From Deltaproteobacteria bacterium (GTDB taxonomy: Bacteria > Desulfobacterota > Desulfobacteria > Desulfobacterales > B30-G6): DNA of 8,883 bases. The stretch is from NCBI GenBank assembly GCA_019313725.1, contig JAFDAT010000119.1:1-8883 (forward strand), read 5' to 3'. A program made the position numbers and the translations under genes. A model generated the notes under the pieces. The model was not told the origin of the DNA and made no database searches. It was given only the letters and a program-made list of their open reading frames with translations. Below, in pieces: positions 1-5,583 of this stretch (position 1 is its first letter; the number at the start of each line of letters is the position of its first letter).

Positions 1-154
1 GTGCCGGGAGGTCTATCGATGGGTATTTCTAAGCCAACGCTTCCCCCTGGGCTGCATTCATTGTAAGATCAATTGAAAAATTCAGATTGCAAGTTAAGTA
101 TGTTTTGCCCGATTGCAAAAAAAACTTTAGAAAAAGACCTGAAATTTGACGCCA

Positions 155-706
155 ATGGTCAACACTTTGGCGCGTATGATCAATGACGTATACCGTATCC
201 TGCCTTATGGTTTTCCCATGAAATCAGTCGAACCCATAAAAAGCGTTCACAAACCAGATCAGATACGGGCTTTATTCATAGGCGAATCTAGGTCTGCCGG
301 TGGTGCCTTCTTTTACACCGGCAACAATCGGTTTACCGTTGACACCCGGAAAGCTTTTGAACAGACACTGGGAATTGAATTTACGGATAACCAGGAATTT
401 TTTGAATTTTTCAAGGCCCGTGGATTCTATATGGATAGTTTGGTGTTGGAATCGCTGACCGGGGTGGATAAAGCTGTCCATCGGAAAATATCTGAATCCT
501 GCATCCCGGACCTGGCGAAACGGATACGGGTCTATCAGCCCGACGTTATCGTGATCTATCTGAAAAGAATATGGCTGTATGTGGCGGAAGCCATTGATCA
601 GTCCGGCATCGAACCTCAGGCCGTGTACCCTCTTTCTTTCGCGGAAAATGGCCGGCAGCGAAAATTCATAGATAATCTATCTGAAATACTTACAAAGTTG
701 ATTTAA
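155..706 (+). CDS. Uracil-DNA glycosylase superfamily-like protein
   Basis: This is a small cytoplasmic protein of 183 residues from ATG 155. The sequence pattern suggests the UDG fold. A hydrophobic strand leads into GESRSAGGAFFYTGN (about residues 44-58), in the position of the family's GEAPG-type uracil pocket motif. A middle strand, QPDVIVIYLK (128-137), resembles the 'rPkvIv' strand. A C-terminal YPLSFAENGRQRKF (158-171) sits where the family has its 'HPS' type final motif. The usual catalytic or proline-containing motifs are altered (SRSAG instead of APG, no His-Pro-Ser), so glycosylase activity on DNA is not shown. The start is uncertain: TTG 146 is also in frame, an in-frame TGA at 140-142 blocks anything further upstream, and neither start has a good ribosome binding site. 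The alpha/beta hydrolase gene follows after 52 bases on the same strand and may be co-transcribed. It could also be a diverged UDG-fold protein with another role. Confidence 0.5.
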   Translation: MVNTLARMINDVYRILPYGFPMKSVEPIKSVHKPDQIRALFIGESRSAGGAFFYTGNNRFTVDTRKAFEQTLGIEFTDNQEFFEFFKARGFYMDSLVLESLTGVDKAVHRKISESCIPDLAKRIRVYQPDVIVIYLKRIWLYVAEAIDQSGIEPQAVYPLSFAENGRQRKFIDNLSEILTKLI

Positions 707-758
707 TTGTTTCGTTAAGTGCGTGTTTTTATTCATAGGATATACAGGAGGCTATCGG

Positions 759-1805
759 ATGAAACTTCTAATCATCGCCGGTATCTTCATCGGTATTATT
801 GTCCTCTATTTGTTGATTGTAACCCTGTTCCCGGGTTTCAAGGTCCCGCGGCAACCACTGGCCGGTTTGCGACCGCGACCGGTGAAAACAGAATCTGATT
901 TCTCACCGGCCAGAAGAGATGTAAGCTTTGACGTCAATGGGACCGCCGTCAGCGCCTGGCTGTATCTTCCCGCACAAGCTTCCGGTCCATCGGCCTGTAT
1001 TGTCATGGCCAACGGTACTGGCGGAACCAGGGACCTGCTCCTGGAGGGGTATGCACACCGTTTCCAGGCAGCGGGCATGGCCGTGCTCAGCTTCGATTAC
1101 CGTCATTTCGGCGGTAGCGCGGGCGAACCACGGCAGTTGATCTGGATCCCCAAGCAACTGGAAGATTATGCAGCCGCGGTTGAATTTGTGCGGGGCCTCG
1201 ATGAAATCGATGCGGCGCGCGTTGCCCTGTGGGGAACCTCTTTGAGCGGCGGGCACGTGATCACCACCGCTGCCAGAGACAGCAACATCGCTTGTGTCGT
1301 GGCGCAGTGTCCGGGTGTGGACGGCCGCGCAATGGCAAAAACGGCCCTGGAAAAATTCGGTGTGAAATACATTTTGCGTATGCTGATGAACGGCCAGCGT
1401 GACTATTTCAGAGGTCTTTTAGGCCTTTCACCCCACAAAATTCCCATTGTGGCCAAACCGGGGAACATAGGCCTGATAACGACACCGGGTGCTTTTGAAT
1501 TTTTTCCGCAGCACGTAGCGGAAACTTATGTCAACGAAGTCTGTGCGCGTATTATTATCCGGGGTGACAAATATCGGCCCATCAAATACGCCGCGGACGT
1601 ACGGTGCCCAGTCCTGATGCAGGTCTGTGAAAAGGACGAACTGATCCCGGTTAAAGCGGCCCGGGAAACGGAAAAGCGTTTAGGCTCGTATGCCGAGGTT
1701 CACTATTATCCCATCGGCCACTTTGATATCTATAGCGGGGAACATTTCAAAAAGGCGGTCAACCAACAGCTGAAGTTTTTAAATAAGCACTTGCAGGGAC
1801 AATAG
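759..1805 (+). CDS. Membrane-anchored alpha/beta hydrolase
   Basis: This 348-residue protein is a serine hydrolase of the alpha/beta fold, resembling dienelactone-hydrolase or acyl-peptidase-like esterases; the substrate is unknown. An N-terminal hydrophobic segment (residues 3-24, Leu/Ile rich) is a likely signal anchor, placing the catalytic domain outside the inner membrane. The oxyanion-side motif NGTGGTRD is at 85-92. The nucleophile elbow is LWGTSLSGGH (157-166) with Ser161; it has the GxSxSGG form instead of plain GxSxGG. The acid is probably Asp293 (CEKDELIP) and the base His321 (GHFDIY), so the triad looks complete. ATG 759 was chosen because CAGGAGG lies 7 bases upstream; a GTG at 723 in the same frame lacks such a site. 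It lies directly after the UDG-like gene and ends convergently with the spermidine-synthase-like gene. The family is clear, the physiological role is not. Confidence 0.8.
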   Translation: MKLLIIAGIFIGIIVLYLLIVTLFPGFKVPRQPLAGLRPRPVKTESDFSPARRDVSFDVNGTAVSAWLYLPAQASGPSACIVMANGTGGTRDLLLEGYAHRFQAAGMAVLSFDYRHFGGSAGEPRQLIWIPKQLEDYAAAVEFVRGLDEIDAARVALWGTSLSGGHVITTAARDSNIACVVAQCPGVDGRAMAKTALEKFGVKYILRMLMNGQRDYFRGLLGLSPHKIPIVAKPGNIGLITTPGAFEFFPQHVAETYVNEVCARIIIRGDKYRPIKYAADVRCPVLMQVCEKDELIPVKAARETEKRLGSYAEVHYYPIGHFDIYSGEHFKKAVNQQLKFLNKHLQGQ

Positions 1806-1820
1806 AACAGTAGATTCAAA

Positions 1821-1841
1821 GGTCCAGAGGACCCGGTTTTA
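1821..1841 (+). terminator. Weak candidate terminator between convergent genes
   Basis: A 5-bp GC-rich stem, GGTCC/GGACC with an AGA loop, begins 15 bases after the hydrolase stop and is followed by CGGTTTTATT. The stem is short and the T run is only four bases, so termination efficiency is doubtful. Transcripts of the two convergent genes may overlap here. Confidence 0.35.
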
Positions 1842-1859
1842 TTAATGGACTTCTGTCGT

Positions 1860-2570
1860 TCAGCAGGCCACGTATACGCCGCAGGTGGCGGTGGACTGCT
1901 GCAGGGGATTGTCAAACCGGATGGGATGGCCCTGTACGCGGGCAAAGACCCTGGAGAGAACATCCATAAAGGCGTTCTCGGGCGGATCGTTGGACCAGAG
2001 CGCAAATACACCGTCGGGCTTTAAAAAGGATTTGAGCCGCTCGAGGCCTTCTACTGAATAGAAATCGGCATGGCTGGGATGCAGCCAAAAATCCGGGGTG
2101 TGGTCGATATCCAGAAGAACGGCATCGAACCGGAAACCAGGGGTTGCCGGGTCAAAGCCCTTTTCCCGCGCCAGGGAAAAAAAATCGGCATGGTAAAAAA
2201 TGCAGCGCGGGTCCGATTCAAGCTGCGTGCCTTGGGGCAGGAGGCTGCGCCTGTGCCAGTCGATCACAGGCTCAAGGGTTTCCACGACAATCAGCCGTTT
2301 GATTTGATTGAATTGCAATGCGGCTGCGGCCGTGTAGCCAAGGCCGAGACCGCCCACCACGACATCCCATTTGTTTCCTTCCAGTCCACCCAGGGCAATG
2401 TCTGCCAGGGCTACTTCGGCCTCGTGAAAAAGGCTGGACATGAGATATTCGTCGCCGAGTTTGATTTCATAGACCTCGGTGTCATTGAGGGAGGGGATCG
2501 TTCGACGACGCAGGGAAAGCTCCCCCATGTGGGTTGTCTGTGAATCCAGTTCCTCAAAACTTAATTTCAT
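1860..2570 (-). CDS. Spermidine-synthase-like SAM-binding protein
   Basis: This 236-residue protein has a Rossmann methyltransferase fold of the spermidine synthase (aminopropyltransferase) type. The nucleotide-binding glycine loop is DVVVGGLGLGYTA (69-81), followed by the acidic end of strand 2 (VVETLE, Glu97 or Glu100). HADFF (127-131) is the usual adenine-contacting Asp position. FDAVLLDIDHTPDF (148-161) sits where true spermidine synthases have their catalytic 'DxxDP' segment. FYSVEGLERLKSFLKPDGVFALW (170-192) is the conserved 'F....L...LkpgGv' block. The catalytic-site sequence differs from putrescine aminopropyltransferases (DIDHTP, not DSTDP), so the reaction could be another SAM- or decarboxy-SAM-dependent transfer. 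ATG 2570 is supported by AGGA 5 bases upstream. It lies 77 bases downstream of the NYN gene on the same strand and is probably the last gene of that transcript. It ends 54 bases from the convergent hydrolase. Confidence 0.7.
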   Translation of the reverse strand: MKLSFEELDSQTTHMGELSLRRRTIPSLNDTEVYEIKLGDEYLMSSLFHEAEVALADIALGGLEGNKWDVVVGGLGLGYTAAAALQFNQIKRLIVVETLEPVIDWHRRSLLPQGTQLESDPRCIFYHADFFSLAREKGFDPATPGFRFDAVLLDIDHTPDFWLHPSHADFYSVEGLERLKSFLKPDGVFALWSNDPPENAFMDVLSRVFARVQGHPIRFDNPLQQSTATCGVYVAC

Positions 2571-2647
2571 TGGGTTCCTGACGGCCGGCCTGTTGATAGC
2601 AATTCAGGTTCTCGCATTGCCGGTTTGGCGCCGATGATTTTTCAGGG

Positions 2648-3475
2648 TCAGTCTTCGTGAACAGGCAAGTGGATAATATAGCCGCCTGAAGGTTCATCAC
2701 TCTCTAATTCGAGCATGCCCCGCCGCTTTCCGTCTTCCAGCAACTGGCTGAAGGTCCGAAAGCCGAAATAGGATTCGTTGAACCCGGGTTTGCGCCGTTT
2801 GAGGGCCTGCTTGACCATCGAACCCCAGATCTTGTCCGCTTCACCACGTTCGGCGATAAGCGCCTCAACGGTTTCGACCACCAGATCCACAGCTTCCTGC
2901 CGCTTGTCATCCTCGGTTTTTTTGATTCCTTTTTTGGGGGTTTTGCCGGAGCCTGGTTTTTCGGTTGCTTTTCTCTTCTTTTTCTTTTTGGACGCTTCCT
3001 CCCTGATCAGGTCGTCATAATAGATGAACTCGTCGCAGTTGGCAACGAGGAGGTCCGAAGATGAGTTTTTCACCCCACAGCCAATGACCACCTTGTTGTT
3101 TTCGCGCAGTTTGCTCACCAGGGGTGAAAAATCAGAGTCTCCGCTGATAATCACAAAGGTTTCCACATGGCTTTTGGTGTAGCACAGGTCTAAGGCATCG
3201 ACCACCATGCGGATGTCAGCCGAATTTTTTCCAGACTGACGCACGTGGGGTATTTCGATCAGCTCAAAGGCGGCCTCATGCATGATTCCTTTGAATTCTT
3301 TGTAGCGCTCCCAGTCACAGTAGGCTTTTTTGACAACGATGCTGCCCTTGAGCAGCAGGCGTTCAAGTACTTTCTGGATATCGAATTTGGCATATTTGGC
3401 GTCCCTGACACCCAAAGCGACATTTTCGAAATCACAGAACAAGGCCATGTTTTTTATTTCTACCTGCTTGTCCAT
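2648..3475 (-). CDS. NYN-domain putative ribonuclease with C-terminal OST-HTH/LOTUS domain
   Basis: This 275-residue cytoplasmic protein has two domains. The N-terminal NYN (PIN-like, LabA/DUF88) nuclease domain covers about residues 8-155 and shows the acidic metal-binding set: Asp15 (LFCDFENV), Asp87 (GKNSADIRMVVDAL), and Asp113/Asp115 (IISGDSDFSPLV). A Lys-rich, probably disordered linker (162-191) follows. The C-terminal part (about 193-271, with KPGFNESYFGFRTFSQLLED) matches the OST-HTH/LOTUS fold, an RNA-binding winged helix. The family is expected to cleave or bind RNA; the target is unknown. ATG 3475 was chosen because AAAGGA lies about 6 bases upstream; a TTG at 3493 would add six residues but overlaps that site. 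It follows the class V enzyme gene by 39 bases and precedes the spermidine-synthase-like gene, so the three are probably one transcript. All putative catalytic acids are present. Confidence 0.85.
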   Translation of the reverse strand: MDKQVEIKNMALFCDFENVALGVRDAKYAKFDIQKVLERLLLKGSIVVKKAYCDWERYKEFKGIMHEAAFELIEIPHVRQSGKNSADIRMVVDALDLCYTKSHVETFVIISGDSDFSPLVSKLRENNKVVIGCGVKNSSSDLLVANCDEFIYYDDLIREEASKKKKKRKATEKPGSGKTPKKGIKKTEDDKRQEAVDLVVETVEALIAERGEADKIWGSMVKQALKRRKPGFNESYFGFRTFSQLLEDGKRRGMLELESDEPSGGYIIHLPVHED

Positions 3476-3514
3476 AACATTTCCTTTTTTCAACGAATTA
3501 TTATAGGGCCGCGT

Positions 3515-4762
3515 TCAACGGGTCGCCGGTAACGCCCCGAGCCCCTCCACCAGTCTGTTGACATCCTGCTCTGAATTGTAATGTACCAGGCTGATCCGGA
3601 TGATTCCATCTTCGATATCCTTAATACCCAGCCCCTCAAGGCAGCGCACGGCGTAAAAATCGCCGTTGCGGACAGCGATTTCCTTTTGGACAAGCCTGTC
3701 GACAACATTCTGCGCAGTCATGCCGTTAACCGTAAAGGCAATGGTGGCTGCCCGCGACCCTGTTTCAGCATGGTTTTGACCGATGATCCGGGACCCGGGG
3801 ATGGCCCTGATAGCATCTAAAATCCGGTTGGCATGATGGGTTTCGTGCTGGCTGAAGAGATCGAACACTGCTTTGGCCCGGGTGTGCAAGTTCGGTTCTT
3901 CGTCGGTGAAATGGTGGTCATACACTGCATCGATATAAGCGCCAATACCTGCGGTTGCAGCAATTTCTGCATGCAGGGGGCCGGCCGGGTTGAAATTGTA
4001 GTGGGGGAGTTCCCGGTTGAAATAATGTCCCTGGGGTTCGAGTGTGTCGAGAACCGCCGGCTTTGCCCACATGATCCCCAGGTGGGGCCCAAAGGTCTTG
4101 TAGGTGCTGAAGAGGTAAATATCCAGGCCGCTGGCATTGACATCTAAAGCCTGGTGGGGTGCAAAAGAGACCCCGTCGCCGATGGCCAGGGCCCCGACCG
4201 CATGCGCCATTTTACAGATGGTTTTGAAATCGTTTATGGTCCCTACGATATTGGAACACAGGGTAAAACAGACCAGACGGGTTTTATCGCTGAGCAGGGC
4301 TTTAAGATCGGTAATGGACAGTTCTCCGGTCTGCGGGTCGATGCGCCACTCCTTGATGATGGCCCCGGTCTCCGTCAGCCTACGCCAGCAACCGATATTG
4401 GCCTCATGATCCTGGTTGGTGACAACAATTTCATCACCCGGTTTCAGGGTGGGGCGTGCCGCCTGAGCCAGTACGTAGGTGTTCATGGAAGTGGACGGGC
4501 CCAGGGTCAGTTCGTCCGCATCACAGCCAAGCAGGCCGGCAATGGCCTGGTAACCTTCATCCATGGCTTCGCCGGCGGCTATGGACGCTTCGAAAGGCCC
4601 GTAGGGCTGCACCTTGGTGAATTGAAAAAAATTGAGCAGCCGGTCCGCAACCTGTGACGGAACATAGGACCCGCCGGCATTTTCGAACATGGCCCAGCGG
4701 GTGGTTTCCGGGTTTTTGAAAACAGGGTACTGGGAGCGAATGAAGTCCAGATCCAATTTCAT
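3515..4762 (-). CDS. Class V PLP-dependent enzyme, cysteine-desulfurase-like
   Basis: This 415-residue cytoplasmic enzyme has fold type I PLP architecture, class V aminotransferase/NifS superfamily, closest in pattern to the cysteine-desulfurase-like (VC1184-type) subfamily. Recognisable landmarks are His119 in TNQDHEANIGCW (stacks on PLP), Asn171 in SNIVGTIND, Asp196 in AIGDGVSFAPHQALDV (binds the pyridine nitrogen) and the Schiff-base Lys222 in FSTYKTFGPHLG. The C-terminal RNGDFYA segment (365-371) occupies the place of the mobile loop that carries the catalytic Cys in SufS/NifS and has no Cys there. Desulfurase activity is therefore uncertain; a lyase, racemase or aminotransferase reaction is possible. 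ATG 4762 has AAGGAT 8 bases upstream. It is the first gene of a likely three-gene minus-strand transcript and diverges from the 115-residue gene across an AT-rich promoter region. Confidence 0.8.
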   Translation of the reverse strand: MKLDLDFIRSQYPVFKNPETTRWAMFENAGGSYVPSQVADRLLNFFQFTKVQPYGPFEASIAAGEAMDEGYQAIAGLLGCDADELTLGPSTSMNTYVLAQAARPTLKPGDEIVVTNQDHEANIGCWRRLTETGAIIKEWRIDPQTGELSITDLKALLSDKTRLVCFTLCSNIVGTINDFKTICKMAHAVGALAIGDGVSFAPHQALDVNASGLDIYLFSTYKTFGPHLGIMWAKPAVLDTLEPQGHYFNRELPHYNFNPAGPLHAEIAATAGIGAYIDAVYDHHFTDEEPNLHTRAKAVFDLFSQHETHHANRILDAIRAIPGSRIIGQNHAETGSRAATIAFTVNGMTAQNVVDRLVQKEIAVRNGDFYAVRCLEGLGIKDIEDGIIRISLVHYNSEQDVNRLVEGLGALPATR

Positions 4763-4851
4763 TTTTCAATATCCTTGTGGGTTTTAAGTTAAGGGATAAA
4801 AAACGGTTAAGCCATCACAACGGGTTTCATGCGAGGCAGCATTCAAAGGCC

Positions 4852-4881
4852 TGATTAGCAGGAAATTATCGGTTGTGTCAA
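4852..4881 (-). promoter_or_regulatory. Candidate sigma-70 promoter for the class V enzyme operon
   Basis: On the minus strand a perfect TTGACA (plus positions 4876-4881) is followed after 18 bases by TAATCA (4852-4857), a poor -10 match. It lies about 90 bases upstream of ATG 4762, in the correct direction. The -35 is good, but the -10 makes this only a candidate. Confidence 0.3.
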
Positions 4882-4952
4882 AAAAATAAAAAGATCTTTT
4901 GCCGAATTTTAGTGAATATATTTATCTTTTTTAAAAAAAACAAACAATTAGC

Positions 4953-4981
4953 TTGTGCTATGGGAGAATAGCGCGTATAAT
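4953..4981 (+). promoter_or_regulatory. Candidate sigma-70 promoter for the 115-residue gene
   Basis: A perfect -10 TATAAT lies at 4976-4981, with TTGTGC (three of six consensus matches) at 4953-4958 and a 17-base spacer. Transcription starting near 4988 would give an untranslated leader of about 180 bases before ATG 5168, long enough for RNA-level control. Confidence 0.45.
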
Positions 4982-5058
4982 TTATTTTACCAATTAAGTT
5001 CTGTTCAATCCGCAGGATGGTTTTTTTCTGAAAACGCAACGCATTTATCTAAGCGGCA

Positions 5059-5143
5059 TCCTCCAGTTTGCGACGACGAAATATCTTAAAAAAAGATAGC
5101 CAGGAGGAATCTCAGGTTGATCCCGGGATTGATCAACTCCTGG
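5059..5143 (+). promoter_or_regulatory. Leader segment with alternative pairings around an AGGAGG motif
   Basis: An AGGAGG at 5102-5107 stands 9 bases before an in-frame TTG (5117). It can pair upstream with TCCTCC (5059-5064) or downstream as CCAGGAG (5100-5106) with CTCCTGG (5137-5143). Inside the second pairing there is a further stem, TTGATC (5117-5122) with GATCAA (5131-5136), which includes the TTG. The complementarity is directly visible; a regulatory role is inference. The favoured start ATG 5168 has its own site outside these stems. Confidence 0.3.
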
Positions 5144-5155
5144 AAAATGCTTAAA

Positions 5156-5161
5156 AAGGAG
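5156..5161 (+). promoter_or_regulatory. Ribosome binding site deciding the start at 5168
   Basis: AAGGAG lies 6 bases before ATG 5168. This is the main reason to prefer this start over the in-frame TTG at 5117 and ATG at 5147. Confidence 0.7.
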
Positions 5162-5167
5162 AAAAAT

Positions 5168-5515
5168 ATGCGTCAAAAATATGTGATTTCTCGAGATTGT
5201 GCCAAAGATAAACTCAAAATAAGAGAATACGCAATCATCAATAAAAATATGAAAAAAGTTGCGTCTTCAATGTTGCGCAAGGGGCATTTTTCATTTCTCT
5301 GTGAAGAAACCTATGCGAGCGAGCATATCGTGAACTCCATCTCCAAGGGTAAACATGCCCTGGTTTCAAGCTTGCGGACTCACAATATCTTTCCCATTGA
5401 GCCCTATGCCGCCAAAATTGCCGAATCGGTCATGGCTTTATACGATTCGACCGAGGATGGTTCGGTCGAGCTTTTTTTTGATGACGCCGATTTGTTGTCT
5501 GTTCCCACGACGTAA
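5168..5515 (+). CDS. Uncharacterised 115-residue protein
   Basis: I do not recognise a named family. The product is a soluble protein with no signal peptide or membrane segment. The first third is basic (many Lys/Arg, residues 1-40). The middle (about 25-95) looks alpha-helical, with landmarks KKVASSMLRK, FSFLCEETY and NIFPIEPYAAKIAESVMALY. The C-terminal tail is acidic (STEDGSVELFFDDADLL). The coding assignment rests on a good ribosome binding site, a perfect -10 upstream, an uninterrupted frame and a strong terminator immediately after the stop. Longer forms from TTG 5117 (17 extra residues) or ATG 5147 are possible. It is transcribed alone, divergent from the class V enzyme gene and convergent with the pil operon. 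Adjacency to pilQ is tail-to-tail, so it gives little evidence of a pilus role. A small regulatory or nucleic-acid-binding protein is possible but unsupported. Confidence 0.7.
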   Translation: MRQKYVISRDCAKDKLKIREYAIINKNMKKVASSMLRKGHFSFLCEETYASEHIVNSISKGKHALVSSLRTHNIFPIEPYAAKIAESVMALYDSTEDGSVELFFDDADLLSVPTT

Positions 5516-5520
5516 ATAAA

Positions 5521-5555
5521 AAAGCCCCTTGAGCACGAAGTGTTCAAGGGGCTTT
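5521..5555. terminator. Strong bidirectional intrinsic terminator
   Basis: A stem of 16 pairs (one G-T) runs from AAAGCCCCTTGA at 5521-5532 to its complement ending at 5555, closed by CACGAAGTG with a three-base GAA loop. On the plus strand it follows the 115-residue gene stop by 5 bases and continues into a T-rich stretch. On the minus strand it follows the pilQ stop by about 28 bases and runs into TTTTTTATTT. It therefore serves both convergent units. Confidence 0.9.
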
Positions 5556-5583
5556 GTCTTTCCTGTAGTTGCCGATGAGCGGA

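Larger units (their letters stand above)
4763..5167. other. AT-rich divergent intergenic region with promoters and leader
   Basis: This stretch of about 400 bases has no supported coding region. It is visibly richer in A+T than its flanks. It separates the divergent class V enzyme gene (minus) and the 115-residue gene (plus). It holds candidate promoters for both directions, a 12-base perfect palindrome AAAAGATCTTTT at 4889-4900, a small hairpin TATCTT-AAAAA-AAGATA at 5082-5098, and a leader with alternative pairings around an AGGAGG motif at 5102-5107. Confidence 0.7.

Noticed and set aside
1..76. Short open frames running in from the left edge (frame 1 to a TAA at 64-66, frame 2 to a TGA at 74-76)
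   Set aside because: Either could be the tail of an upstream gene, but 21-24 codons with no recognisable motif cannot be assigned.
85..118. Direct repeat GATTGCAA at 85-92 and 111-118, 26 bases apart, upstream of the first gene
   Set aside because: Two 8-base copies in an AT-rich stretch are weak evidence for an operator, and no good promoter overlaps them.
2070..2543. Plus-strand open frame of 157 codons opposite the spermidine-synthase-like gene
   Set aside because: The minus-strand protein has clear SAM-binding motifs and a good ribosome binding site; the opposite frame has neither.
2583..2590. GGCCGGCC palindrome between the NYN and spermidine-synthase-like genes
   Set aside because: It is too short for a terminator stem with a loop and has no T run; more likely chance in GC-rich sequence.
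5017..5031. A four-codon upstream ORF (ATG GTT TTT TTC TGA) in the leader of the 115-residue gene
   Set aside because: It is too short, has no informative codon content such as repeated regulatory amino acids, and has no proper spacing from a ribosome binding site.
5010..5098. Possible c-di-GMP (GEMM) or other known riboswitch in the leader
   Set aside because: The conserved core sequences of GEMM and other classes I can recall are not present; only generic complementarities are seen.
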